This document shows positions 24,451-34,983 of a DNA stretch of 64,000 nucleotides, in pieces. Made by a program: the position numbers and the translations under genes. A model generated the notes under the pieces. It ran no database searches, was not told where the DNA came from, and saw only the letters and a program-made list of their open reading frames with translations. Source of the DNA: Paraphysomonas bandaiensis (Eukaryota; Chrysophyceae); the NCBI GenBank assembly GCA_965644295.1, contig CBFFRP010000073.1:1-64000 (forward strand), in the 5' to 3' direction. Position 1 is the first letter of the stretch. Each line of letters opens with the position of its first letter.

Positions 24451-25341
24451 CTACGCACCAACAGAATTTTCTAAACACCCTAATCCATCTATCTCAATTT
24501 TAATCTTATCACCTGTTTTAAGTACACTGGGTGGGTCCATTGCGAATCCCACACCAGAAGGAGTTCCTGTGAGAATTATGTCTCCTGGATATAGAGTCAT
24601 CCCCTGCGACAGTTGCCGTATTATTTCAGGAACATTAAATATCATTTTACTAGTGCTGCTGTCTTGGCGAATTTCGCCATTCAACCACAGGCGTATACCT
24701 ATGTCGCTCACATCGATATCCCCTTTAGGAACAATATACGGGCCCATAGGGCACGTCTTGTCAAGGCACTTTCCCTTCATAAATTGTATATGACGCTTTT
24801 GCACTTCGCGAGCAGACACATCATTAGCAATAGTATATCCAAAAACATAGTCCATGGCACTCTCTTTCGGTATGTCGCATCCCTTTCTCCCTATGACAAC
24901 AGCGAGCTCAGCTTCGTAATCCAACCACTTCGTAGTAGATTTATGAGAAGGTATGTCCTCATGGGGACCAATCACACACTCTGGGACTTTAGAGAAGAAT
25001 TGAGGATACTTTGGTAGAGCTGGTGGCTCACTACTAGAGGTCTTCGCTACCTCTGTCACGTGGTCCATATAGTTCTTACCCACACAAAACAAGTTACGCC
25101 GAGGATAAGGGATCGGTGCAAGGAGACGGATATCACAAGAGTCACGAACACTGTGTGGAGGTGGGTTCTTAATGGCATCACGGATATCACTGAGAGCAGC
25201 GTCTCCTGCCTCTATAATAGCTGAGAGGGACGAGGGCAGAGACACTGACGACAGATCCATAACACCACTACTGGAAAGAACCGCACCAGCATGAACACGA
25301 TTGTTCTTGCATTGGTAGCTTACTAGACGAAGAATTGACAT
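24451..25341 (-). CDS. Fumarylacetoacetate hydrolase-family protein (FAHD-like)
   Basis: A single intronless exon of 296 residues. Hallmarks of the FAH C-terminal domain run in order: NLFCVGKNYMDHV, PQFFSKVPECVIGP, WLDYEAELAVVIG (the metal-binding Glu of the D-x-E-x-E type motif), GYTIANDVSAREVQ, PMGPYIVP, RLWLNGEIRQDSST, MTLYPGDIILTGTPSGVG and LKTGDKIKIEIDGLG. The length and metal ligands match the short FAHD1/FAHD2 type rather than tyrosine-pathway FAH. Known relatives are Mg-dependent acylpyruvate hydrolases, oxaloacetate decarboxylases or oxaloacetate tautomerases; the exact substrate cannot be told from sequence. No clear mitochondrial presequence is visible beyond a weakly basic N-terminus. 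It converges with the LRR/EF-hand gene across a 259-bp gap. Confidence 0.9.
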   Translation of the reverse strand: MSILRLVSYQCKNNRVHAGAVLSSSGVMDLSSVSLPSSLSAIIEAGDAALSDIRDAIKNPPPHSVRDSCDIRLLAPIPYPRRNLFCVGKNYMDHVTEVAKTSSSEPPALPKYPQFFSKVPECVIGPHEDIPSHKSTTKWLDYEAELAVVIGRKGCDIPKESAMDYVFGYTIANDVSAREVQKRHIQFMKGKCLDKTCPMGPYIVPKGDIDVSDIGIRLWLNGEIRQDSSTSKMIFNVPEIIRQLSQGMTLYPGDIILTGTPSGVGFAMDPPSVLKTGDKIKIEIDGLGCLENSVGA

Positions 25342-25372
25342 CGCAGACAGATTGCATTATAATCTGATCAAC

Positions 25373-25424
25373 ATACCTACCTACCTACCTACCTACCTAC
25401 CTACCTACATACATACATACATAC

Positions 25425-25455
<31 letters not shown>

Positions 25456-25816
25456 CATACATACATACATACATACATACATACATACATACATACATAC
25501 ATACATACATACATACATACATACCTACATACATACATACATACATACATACATACATACATACATACATACATACATACATACATACATACATACATAC
25601 ATACATACATACATACATACATACATACATACATACATGCATACATACATACATACATACATACATACATACATACATACATACATACATACATACATAC
25701 ATACATACATACATACATACATACATACATACATACATACATACATACATACATACCTACCTACCTACCTACCTACCTACCTACCTACCTACCTACCTAC
25801 CTACCTACCTACATAC

Positions 25817-25847
<31 letters not shown>

Positions 25848-26058
25848 CATACATACATACATACATACATACATACATACATACATACATACATACATAC
25901 ATACATACATACATACATACATACATACATACATACATACATACATACATACATACATACATACATACATACATACATACATACATACATACATACATAC
26001 ATACATACATACATACTACATACATACATACATACATACATGCATACATACATACATA
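25373..26058. repeat. Compound tetranucleotide microsatellite, (ACCT)n and (ACAT)n
   Basis: About 690 bp of almost pure tetranucleotide repeat: an ACCT block, a long ACAT block with rare interruptions (ACTT, ACCT, GCAT), a second ACCT block at about 25754-25812, then another long ACAT block. The ACCT-then-ACAT-with-one-ACTT order appears twice, suggesting a duplicated half. All frames are open through periodicity (YIHT and MYVC peptides), which is not evidence of coding. Confidence 0.95.
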
Positions 26059-26273
26059 CTCCCTATTTCTAGGTACTATATCTAGATATTTGGGATATTC
26101 TGTGCAGAGGAGTAGGAATTCCTACTCTGTGTATATGGGGTTATATTCGTAATATTCTGCTGGGTCGACTTATTCCCGCAGACAGATATGGGTAGCTACA
26201 TCAAGAGCACCTTCTTGTTATCTGCTGGGTTAGCACTCTAACAGTCTCATATAATCAATGAATCAGTGTTGAT

Positions 26274-27899
26274 ATGTTGCATATATCTGATCTTAACGAT
26301 GATGTGATTCGTCTCATCATCTCTATGATCCCACACTCAGCTCTCCTTCCTGTCGTCATGACTTGTAAGAGACTTCACGATATGGCTGATAACACGAGAG
26401 ATAAGAGCAGAGATAAGAGGAGAGGGAGACTTGAGTCACATGCATCTCACTACTGTATGACCAACTCAATGGTATCGTGGGCTCTTTCTATGGGATGCTC
26501 ACACAGTTCGCTAATGTATAGATGTGCACTATACGGCAGACTACAGCAGATGAAACATATGAAGAGTACCATCATGCACCATACGATACACTCACAGGAT
26601 CCTTCATGTCTATGGGGCGTAGATACTAGCATAGCAGCTGCAGAAGGTGGGTACTTGGATGTACTGAAGTGGCTTCGTTCACAGGATCCTCCGTGTCCAT
26701 GGGATCCAAGAACTTGCGAGGCTGCTGCAGAAGGTGGTCACCTGGATGTTTTGAAGTGGCTTCGTTCACAGGATCCTCCATGTCCATGGGATGTATATAC
26801 TTGCGAGGGTGCTGCACAAGCTGGTCACTTGGGTGTTCTGAAGTGGCTTCGTTCACAGGATCCTCCATGTCCATGGGGCTCATTTACTTGCGAGGCTGCT
26901 GTAGATGGTGGTCACTTGGATGTTCTGAAGTGGCTTCGTTCACAGGATCCTCCATGTCCATGGGAGGCATATACTAGTATTGCTGCTGCAGAAGGTGGCC
27001 ACCTGGATGTTTTGAAGTGGCTTCGTTCACAGGATCCTCCATGTCCATGGAATGAATCTACCTGCAGGGCTGCTGCTGCAAGTGGACACTTGGATGTACT
27101 GAAGTGGCTTCGATCACAGGATCCTCCCTGTCCGTGGGATGCCTGTACGTGCAGGAATGCTGCACGATTGGATCACTTGGATGTTCTGAAGTGGCTTCGT
27201 TCACTGGATCCTCCGTGCCCATGGGATCCAGGAACTTGCAGTAATGCTGGACGAAGTGGTTACTTGGATGCTCTGAAGTGGCTTCGGTCACAGGATCCTC
27301 CGTGTCCATGGGATCCAAGAACTTGCGAGGCTGCAGCAAAAGCTGGTCACTTGGATGTTCTGAAGTGGCTTCGTTCACAGGATCCTCCGTGTCCATGGGA
27401 TGTATATACTTGCAGGAATGCTGCACGAAGTGGTTACTTAGATGTTCTGAAGTGGCTTCGTTCACAGGATCCTCCGTGTCCGTGGGATGTATATACTTGC
27501 AGGAATGCTGCACGAAGTGGTTACTTAGATGTTCTGAAGTGGCTTCGGTCACAGGATCCTCCGTGTCCATGGGATCCAAGAACTTGCGAGGCTGCTGCAG
27601 AAGGTGGTCACCTGGATGTTTTGAAGTGGCTTCGTTCACAGGATCCTCCGTGTCCATGGGATGTATATACTTGCAGGAATGCTGCACGAAGTGGTTACTT
27701 AGATGTTCTGAAGTGGCTTCGTTCACAGGATCCTCCGTGTCCATGGGATCCAAGAACTTGCGAGGCTGCTGCAGAAGGTGGTCACCTGGATGTTTTGAAG
27801 TGGCTTCGGTCACAGGATCCTCCGTGTCCATGGGATCCAGGAACTTGCGAGAATCTACCTGCGAGGCTGCTGCAGAAAGTGGTCACCTGGATGTCTTGA
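26274..27899 (+). CDS. F-box-like protein with ankyrin-type CPW repeats (ORF ended by a repeat-junction frameshift)
   Basis: Starts at ATG 26274. The N-terminus (LNDDVIRLIISMIPHSALLPVVMTCKRLHDM, residues about 6-38) looks like an F-box. From about residue 125 it enters 29-residue repeats with core HLDVLKWLRSQDPPCPWD followed by variable -x-x-T-C-x-x-A-A. These are the divergent ankyrin-like repeats common in protists and giant viruses. Fifteen or so units follow before a 14-nt insertion at 27851 shifts the frame and ends the ORF with VVTWMS and a stop at 27897-27899. F-box plus ankyrin proteins usually act as SCF ubiquitin-ligase adaptors, with the repeats choosing the target; that is inference. 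Repeat-unit differences sit at the four or five residues after PW, as expected for a recognition surface. Confidence 0.7.
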   Translation: MLHISDLNDDVIRLIISMIPHSALLPVVMTCKRLHDMADNTRDKSRDKRRGRLESHASHYCMTNSMVSWALSMGCSHSSLMYRCALYGRLQQMKHMKSTIMHHTIHSQDPSCLWGVDTSIAAAEGGYLDVLKWLRSQDPPCPWDPRTCEAAAEGGHLDVLKWLRSQDPPCPWDVYTCEGAAQAGHLGVLKWLRSQDPPCPWGSFTCEAAVDGGHLDVLKWLRSQDPPCPWEAYTSIAAAEGGHLDVLKWLRSQDPPCPWNESTCRAAAASGHLDVLKWLRSQDPPCPWDACTCRNAARLDHLDVLKWLRSLDPPCPWDPGTCSNAGRSGYLDALKWLRSQDPPCPWDPRTCEAAAKAGHLDVLKWLRSQDPPCPWDVYTCRNAARSGYLDVLKWLRSQDPPCPWDVYTCRNAARSGYLDVLKWLRSQDPPCPWDPRTCEAAAEGGHLDVLKWLRSQDPPCPWDVYTCRNAARSGYLDVLKWLRSQDPPCPWDPRTCEAAAEGGHLDVLKWLRSQDPPCPWDPGTCENLPARLLQKVVTWMS

Positions 27900-30800
27900 A
27901 ATGGCTTCGTTCACAGGATCCTCCGTGTCCGTGGGATGTATATACTTGCAGGAATGCTGCACGAAGTGGTTACTTAGATGTTCTGAAGTGGCTTCGTTCA
28001 CAGGATCCTCCGTGTCCGTGGGATGTATATACTTGCAGGAATGCTGCACGAAGTGGTTACTTAGATGTTCTGAAGTGGCTTCGGTCACAGGATCCTCCGT
28101 GTCCATGGGATCCAAGAACTTGCGAGGCTGCTGCAGAAGGTGGTCACCTGGATGTTTTGAAGTGGCTTCGTTCACAGGATCCTCCGTGTCCATGGGATGT
28201 ATATACTTGCAGGAATGCTGCACGAAGTGGTTACTTAGATGTTCTGAAGTGGCTTCGTTCACAGGATCCTCCGTGTCCATGGGATCCAAGAACTTGCGAG
28301 GCTGCTGCAGAAGGTGGTCACCTGGATGTTTTGAAGTGGCTTCGGTCACAGGATCCTCCGTGTCCATGGGATCCAGGAACTTGCGAGAATCTACCTGCGA
28401 GGCTGCTGCAGAAAGTGGTCACCTGGATGTCTTGAAATGGCTTCGTTCACAGGATCCTCCGTGTCCGTGGGATGTATATACTTGCAGGAATGCTGCACGA
28501 AGTGGTTACTTAGATGTTCTGAAGTGGCTTCGTTCACAGGATCCTCCGTGTCCATGGGATCCAAGAACTTGCGAGGCTGCTGCAGAAGGTGGTCACCTGG
28601 ATGTTTTGAAGTGGCTTCGTTCACAGGATCCTCCGTGTCCATGGGATCCAGGAACTTGCGAGGCTGCTGCAGAAGGTGGTCACCTGGATGTTTTGAAGTG
28701 GCTTCGTTCACAGGATCCTCCGTGTCCGTGGGATGTATATACTTGCAGGAATGCTGCACGAAGTGGTTACTTAGATGTTCTGAAGTGGCTTCGTTCACAG
28801 GATCCTCCGTGTCCATGGGATCCAAGAACTTGCGAGGCTGCAGCAAAAGCTGGTCACTTGGATGTTCTGAAGTGGCTTCGTTCACAGGATCCTCCGTGTC
28901 CATGGGATGTATATACTTGCAGGAATGCTGCACGAAGTGGTTACTTAGATGTTCTGAAGTGGCTTCGTTCACAGGATCCTCCGTGTCCGTGGGATGTATA
29001 TACTTGCAGGAATGCTGCACGAAGTGGTTACTTAGATGTTCTGAAGTGGCTTCGGTCACAGGATCCTCCGTGTCCATGGGATCCAAGAACTTGCGAGGCT
29101 GCTGCAGAAGGTGGTCACCTGGATGTTTTGAAGTGGCTTCGTTCACAGGATCCTCCGTGTCCATGGGATGTATATACTTGCAGGAATGCTGCACGAAGTG
29201 GTTACTTAGATGTTCTGAAGTGGCTTCGTTCACAGGATCCTCCGTGTCCATGGGATCCAAGAACTTGCGAGGCTGCTGCAGAAGGTGGTCACCTGGATGT
29301 TTTGAAGTGGCTTCGGTCACAGGATCCTCCGTGTCCATGGGATCCAGGAACTTGCGAGAATCTACCTGCGAGGCTGCTGCAGAAAGTGGTCACCTGGATG
29401 TCTTGAAATGGCTTCGTTCACAGGATCCTCCGTGTCCGTGGGATGTATATACTTGCAGGAATGCTGCACGAAGTGGTTACTTAGATGTTCTGAAGTGGCT
29501 TCGTTCACAGGATCCTCCGTGTCCATGGGATCCAAGAACTTGCGAGGCTGCTGCAGAAGGTGGTCACCTGGATGTTTTGAAGTGGCTTCGTTCACAGGAT
29601 CCTCCGTGTCCATGGGATCCAGGAACTTGCGAGGCTGCTGCAGAAGGTGGTCACCTGGATGTTTTGAAGTGGCTTCGTTCACAGGATCCTCCGTGTCCGT
29701 GGGATGTATATACTTGCAGGAATGCTGCACGAAGTGGTTACTTAGATGTTCTGAAGTGGCTTCGTTCACAGGATCCTCCGTGTCCATGGGATCCAAGAAC
29801 TTGCGAGGCTGCTGCAGAAGGTGGTTACTTAGATGTTCTGAAGTGGCTTCGGTCACAGGATCCTCCGTGTCCATGGGATCCAGGAACTTGCAGTAATGCT
29901 GCACAAGCTGGTCACTTGGATGTTCTGAAGTGGCTTCGTTCACAGGATCCTCCATGTCCATGGGATCCAAGAACTTGCGAGAGTGCTGCACAAGCTGGTC
30001 ACTTGGGTGTTCTGAAGTGGCTTCGTTCACAGGATCCTCCCTGTCCATGGGATGTGTATACTTGCGAGGGTGCTGCACAAGCTGGGTTACAGTTACTTGT
30101 ACTGTAGTGGCTTCCTACACGGAACCCTCCCTGTCTATGGGATGCAGGAACTTACTTGAAGGCAGCAAAAGTTGGTCACTTGGATGTTCTGAAGTGGCTT
30201 CGTTCACAGGATCCTCCCTGTCCATGTGATGTATACACTTCTAGGGCTGCTGCTGCAAGTGGACACTTGGATGTACTGAAGTGGCTTCGATCACAGGATC
30301 CTCCCTGTCCGTGGGATGCCTGTACGTGCAGGAATGCTGCACGATTGGATCACTTGGATGTTCTGAAGTGGCTTCGTTCACTGGATCCTCCGTGCCCATG
30401 GGATCCAGGAACTTGCAGTAATGCTGCACGAAGTGGTTACTTGGATGCTCTGAAGTGGCTTCGGTCATCGGATCCTCCGTGTCCATGGGATCCAAGAACT
30501 TGCGAGGCTGCTGCAGAAGGTGGTCACCTGGATGTTTTGAAGTGGCTTCGTTCACAGGATCCTCCGTGTCCATGGGATGTATATACTTGCAGGAATGCTG
30601 CACGAAGTGGTTACTTAGATGTTCTGAAGTGGCTTCGTTCACAGGATCCTCCGTGTCCATGGGATCCAAGAACTTGCGAGGCTGCTGCAGAAGGTGGTCA
30701 CCTGGATGTTCTGAAGTGGCTTCGGTCACAGGATCCTCTGTGTCCATGGGATCCAGGAACTTGCAGTAATGCTGCACAAGCTGGTCACTTGGATGTTCTG

Positions 30801-31093
30801 AAGTGGCTTCGTTCACAGGATCCTCCATGTCCATGGAATGTGTATACTTGCGAGGGTGCTGCACAAGCTGGGTTACAGTTACTTGTACTGTAGTGGCTTC
30901 CTACACGGAACCCTCCCTGTCTATGGGATGCAGGAACTTACTTGAAGGCAGCAAAAGTTGGTCACTTGGATGTTCTGAAGTGGCTTCGTTCACAGGATCC
31001 TCCCTGTCCATGTGATGTATACACTTCTAGGGCTGCTGCTGCAAGTGGACACTTGGATGTTCTGAAGTGGCTTTATTCACAAGATCTTTCCAA
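26640..31093 (+). repeat. Tandem array of about 51 units of 87 bp (29 codons)
   Basis: The unit core encodes GHLDVLKWLRSQDPPCPWD. Unit types recur by the residues after PW: DPRTCEAAAEG, DVYTCRNAARS, DPGTCSNAA, DACTCRNAARL and others. Higher-order duplication is clear: the DACTC/DPGTCSNA pair at about 27120-27300 recurs at 30310-30470, and the DVY-DPR-DVY-DPR-DPG run occurs before each frameshift junction. Nucleotide identity between type-matched units is near complete, so the expansion is recent. Because 87 is divisible by three, other frames, including antisense, are open for hundreds of codons. Confidence 0.95.
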
Positions 31094-31109
31094 TATACGT
31101 TTTTTTTAA
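27851..31109 (+). pseudogene. Downstream part of the ankyrin-like array, broken by three identical frameshifts and two identical nonsense codons
   Basis: A 14-nt insertion (a DPG-type unit fused to an NEST-type unit) occurs at 27851, 28387 and 29358. The spacings are 536 = 6x87+14 and 971 = 11x87+14. Each insertion changes the frame that encodes HLDVLKW, so three insertions (42 nt) return it to the starting frame. That final block is then interrupted by TAG at 30105-30107 and 30891-30893, 786 bp apart. Each stop replaces the Lys of LKW in the same degenerate unit, and the frame carries on after it. TAA at 31107-31109 ends the last clear unit, although a weaker ankyrin-like stretch (MDIDVVHWLFDRH) continues in frame. 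It may be a decaying paralogue tail, or assembly collapse of several genes. No splice sites that would skip the insertions were recognised. Confidence 0.75.
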
Positions 31110-31205
31110 TGGACTTGCAGTACCTTTTCTTTTTCCATGGACATTGATGTTGTGCATTGGCTTTTTGACAGGCACTACCATAGTTTTTTGGAGATATCCA
31201 GTGTT

Positions 31206-31355
31206 GAGCTTTGTATCGACGGGTTACAGCAAGAGCGGATTAGTGTGATAGAAGTGAGTTTTGTATCAACGGGTTACAGCAAGAGCGGATTAGTGTGACA
31301 GAAGTGAGCTTCGCATCAATGGGTTACAGCAATAGATGCCCAGTGTGATACAGGT
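31206..31355 (+). repeat. 50-bp tandem repeat, three copies
   Basis: GGGTTACAGCAAGAGCGGAT recurs at 31221 and 31271, and a diverged copy follows at 31321 (GGGTTACAGCAATAG). The flanking TTTGTATC-type sequence also repeats. It lies directly after the ankyrin-like array. Confidence 0.85.
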
Positions 31356-33907
31356 CCTGGTAACCATGCATGGCCCATGACTACCTAACTAGATAATACC
31401 GCTCATAATAGATAGTGTGGTGCCTCCTTAGTTATTAATAAAGTTAAACAACCGACTACGATCGTAACTACACATCATCATTCTTCTCCCCCTCCACTGG
31501 CACATCAGGATCTTCTTGACAGGCTTCATATAGAGGGTGTAAGCACCCCACGACATGTAATTGATTCGTAGGAATAGGAATGTAGTTGGATTCATGTCTC
31601 GACGCTCAGGTGCATAATCTACTTTGCACAACTAAAGTGCTTCTCAACAACATTAGATTGTAATTCGATCTTCGATAGTTGTACTCATAGTAAGTACGTA
31701 GGTAGTAAGTCGAGCTGAGCTCTCTTGAAGAATGTTTTCTAGTTGATATATGCATATTTTCAATACTTTTTGAATTTTGGGTATGAATATGTTGTTCCTC
31801 ATGAAACTATTTTCTAACTCTTACAGCATTAAGTTAGCAGCTGATAACGAACAAAGTTTCCACAAAGTGGCTGTAGAGTTGCACATAAGCATTGCTTAAC
31901 ATTGTTTAGAGTCTGTTTACTAAGCAGTAGGCTTTCAAGAGTCAGAACCAGATTAGTAGCTAGATGACAAGCTAGTAGAGCTACATAAGCATCTACCATT
32001 TTTACTAACTAGTGCAACCTCTGATATCCTACTATTTAGCGCTACAAGAACCGTAAGCACTAAGGTGCCACTTTTCTCGCTACACTCATAGATGTGTATG
32101 TAGGGGACGATGTACAACGCACAGCATGACAAGTGAAAGCAGTCATCTAAGTCTACTACTACCACACTGGAACGCTTACGACTGCAAATACATATTGTGC
32201 AATTTGCATCGGGGACTGCCTTATATGTGCTTATGTGCCTCACGGCAGGCACCAGAAGAAGCAGCAATATACCCTTCTGAGTTTGACAATCTGGTGGACT
32301 TCCCTTAGGCGTTGTGCCTCGGAGCTATATATGTGGATGAAGGTCTTGTAAAAGATTTTGATCTACTACTGTGTCGAAGCGTCGGAATCGTCGTTTTTGC
32401 TGTCTTATAGCCAGCAGTAGCAGAGAACACATGATGGAAGAAAGGGGATAGTTGGACACCAGTGGGATACGAGGATACTCTGGCATGTTCAGCAACAGAG
32501 GGAGTCGAGTGGAAGTGTGATGGTACAAGGAAAGCAATACCTGATTGAGGAGTGTGGGACAGAACTAGGGTCGCCTAGGACGAGTACTCTGATGGATCTA
32601 TGCACGAGATGAGCATGATTGTGAGGAGAGACTCGGACGCCCTCGGCTGCTCTTGGTGTCTGAGTTACTTGTAGAGCTGCTGCACTATAGGGGCACTTGG
32701 ATGTTCTGAAGTGGCTTCGTTCACAGGATGTTCCGTGTCGATGGGGTGTAAAGCCTTCCATTGCTGCTTAACCATTGATGCGGGAACTAGGATGTTGACG
32801 CGTGGCTTCTAACTCAAGGCCCTCCATGTCCATGTTATTAGTGAACTGACTTTTGCAGTACTTTTACTTCTGCTGTGAGGCATTGGATGTTCTGAATCGG
32901 CTTTGACAGGAAGTATCAGCATTTTCTGGACATGTCTAGATTCATATATGCGGACAAGACATAATTTGTCCGACTTTTTTAGGAAACGTATTCATACACA
33001 ACACAACAACGATGAATCAAGGGGTCCTTGTACCAGTATAATTTCGTTTTTTTCTCATACGAAACTCATTGTATAATTCGAGAGTGTTCTTTAATAGTGC
33101 AGAAGTATGTAATTTTTCATACGCCCTAGTTACAAAATAAATATACCGCAAACTTGGCCAACAAAAGTATCAGATGTGAACTTTCTACCGACTTAAGAGA
33201 ACAATAGCCAAGATCATAGCTACACATGGTCAGAGGTGTAATATATATATATTATAATGTCAGATCATGCCTTCATAGTAATCACACGCACTGTCTTCTG
33301 GCATGATTCGAGTGCATTGACAGTGTCTGAAAATATTGATATATATGATATCCAGATACTGTTAATAGAGATAGCCTGTAGATATTGGTGGGCGTATATT
33401 ATTTATCGCTTGAATCGCTCTTCTATTGGTGATATACTATTGCATCACGGGTTCTTTGTTGTGTATTTTCATTTAAGGGGTTCTAAGTGATTACTGTTAG
33501 TAACGATTCTTCAGTTAGATAGCTTCTGATAGATATATGAAGTCACATACATGAGGCAGGGATTACACTGACAGCAGTATAGGCGCTTTATGTGCCGATT
33601 TCATTTCTTGGGGCAAGTGCAGACGAAGGGAAAGCAATATCCTTGAACAAATGCCCGTTCGATGTAATTACTACATCAAATATTTTATATCACTTGTGAA
33701 ATATTATGATTTAGAAAGAATTTATTCCCTATTTACACAGTACATTTTAAGTAAGTATTATTTGAACCTATTAGGCACCTTTGTACATCGTGAACTATGG
33801 CCCCTATGTGATGAGTTAACGAATTTGAATAAAGATTTCTATCTCTAAAACTTCTATTTAAGTACAAGTAGTATGTACTGAGGTATGGAAAATGTACCAC
33901 AGCTATA
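31356..33907. other. Non-coding stretch with degraded ankyrin-array debris
   Basis: Short unsupported frames only. The recognisable content is the ankyrin-like remnant at about 32670-32955. The final 900 bp is AT-rich with no signal that I can interpret. Confidence 0.45.
32670..32955 (+). pseudogene. Degraded copy of the ankyrin-like repeat gene 3' end
   Basis: GGGCACTTGGATGTTCTGAAG continues into TGGCTTCGTTCACAGGAT at about 32690-32730, a clear array unit. Two weaker units follow. The segment TTTTGCAGTACTTTTACTTC onward parallels the 3' tail of the main array at about 31115-31200. Frame breaks make it non-functional. It shows that a second array copy once lay here. Confidence 0.75.
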
Positions 33908-34983
33908 TTAATTAACATCTTCATCTACGTGCACTACCATTCCTGCTGATACTGAGCCTAATTCCTTCAGTTGTGCTGAAGAGCGAGTGTCTTTACTTGC
34001 CATCTTATTCTCGTGATATACTCGGCGTTCCTCATCAGAAAACGTAGTAGTCCATGAGAGGCTATGACTCCCATTTAGTCTAATGAGTTTAGCAGTCCAA
34101 GACGGATTGAGAAGCCTCGCTATTGCCACAGCAGTTACCTCCTGCGCCACAGTCTTGTTACTACGAAACTCACACACTACACATAAAAAACCTACCTCCA
34201 CTCCACCAGCAACTTCACTACTTATACCGTCGCCAATCAAAGGGAATCCAACTAGACCAAGTTTTCGTAAAGCCCAGACTGCAAGGGTGTTCCACGGACA
34301 GGTGCGGCCGCGTAACGGTTGTTCTCCGAGGATAAATTCGTGTCCATCGAGGGCGGCCCCTGCTACTAAAGTATTGCTATCCATGTGGCGCAACAGTGCC
34401 TTTATATCTGCAGTACTAGCGCGAACTTCAAGAGACTGGGTCATAAACACAAAATCAGCAAAGATATCCGCCCAATGAAATGCGATAAACAATACCTGAA
34501 ACAGAATGTGATCCATACCATCATTCAAGGCAATATTAAGAGCTATGTTTAATGCTGTTGTGAATCCACCCCACGGGCATATTGCCTGAACGGTGACATT
34601 TTCGTGTGGTCGTTCATTTCGTAAAGCGTTTGATAGTTCTCTGCAGTAATCTTCATGTTCGAGATTATCACCAACGCCTAACTAACATACGCATTAGTCT
34701 TATAGAGTGATGCCGCATGCTTTGTTCCTACACAGATCAACACTTTGTCGGCCCACGGGCAGCTTCGAGCAAAGTCAATAACTCGCGATACGTCTACTAA
34801 CGAAGAGGCTGCCTGGCAGTGGATCCTATTCACGAATACTCATCAACGATGAGAGTCACTCTATAGATAGTAGAGGAAATACCTCGTAACAGCAATCAGC
34901 ATGAGGTAACAGTGGCAATGTAACTTCCTGGTATATGCGTCGATGTAGTCAAAGAGGTCGATGGGAGTGTTGATCTTAAGCAT
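33908..34983 (-). CDS. Conserved protein with GT-A glycosyltransferase-like features
   Basis: Four exons on the minus strand, 34983-34883, 34825-34691, 34640-34496 and 34435-33908, give exactly 303 codons. The introns are 57, 50 and 60 nt; the 60-nt one is in frame and might be retained. After a short N-terminus the protein reads WADKVLICVGTKHAASLY, VQAICPWGGFTTALNIAL, ALNDGMDHILFQSLEV, LVAGAALDGHEF, GRTCPWNTLAVWALRKLGLVGFPLI and GGVEVGFL. It ends WTTTFSDEERRVYHENKMASKD. The alternation of hydrophobic strands, DHILFQSLEV and the GH-x(n)-PWNT core resembles nucleotide-sugar transferases of GT2-like fold, but I see no classical D-x-D. The family is not certain. It diverges from the pectin acetylesterase-like gene. 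Confidence 0.6.

Noticed and set aside
25352-26152. 266-codon YIHT frame and MYVC antisense frames in the microsatellite
   Set aside because: Pure tetranucleotide periodicity; no initiation context, domain or composition change.
27851-29380. Programmed ribosomal frameshifting at the 14-nt junctions
   Set aside because: No slippery heptamer or downstream structure was evident at the junctions; duplication of one aberrant recombination junction explains them better.
27058-30864. Long antisense frames (up to about 315 codons, MDTEDPVTEATSKHPG... repeats) and second-frame VASFTGSSVSMGS repeats across the array
   Set aside because: They are open only because 87 bp is a multiple of three and a single unit lacks stops in those frames. 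The F-box start and conserved ankyrin-like pattern support only the HLDVLKW frame.
26640-31093. CRISPR-like array
   Set aside because: Units are 87 bp, coding, with no spacers of unique sequence, in a eukaryotic context.
31428-32308. Several 60-104 codon frames between the array and its remnant
   Set aside because: No domain, splice support or similarity; composition like non-coding flank.
33257-33848. 77- and 65-codon frames in the AT-rich stretch
   Set aside because: Tyr/Ile-rich random-like translations with no neighbours or signals supporting a gene.
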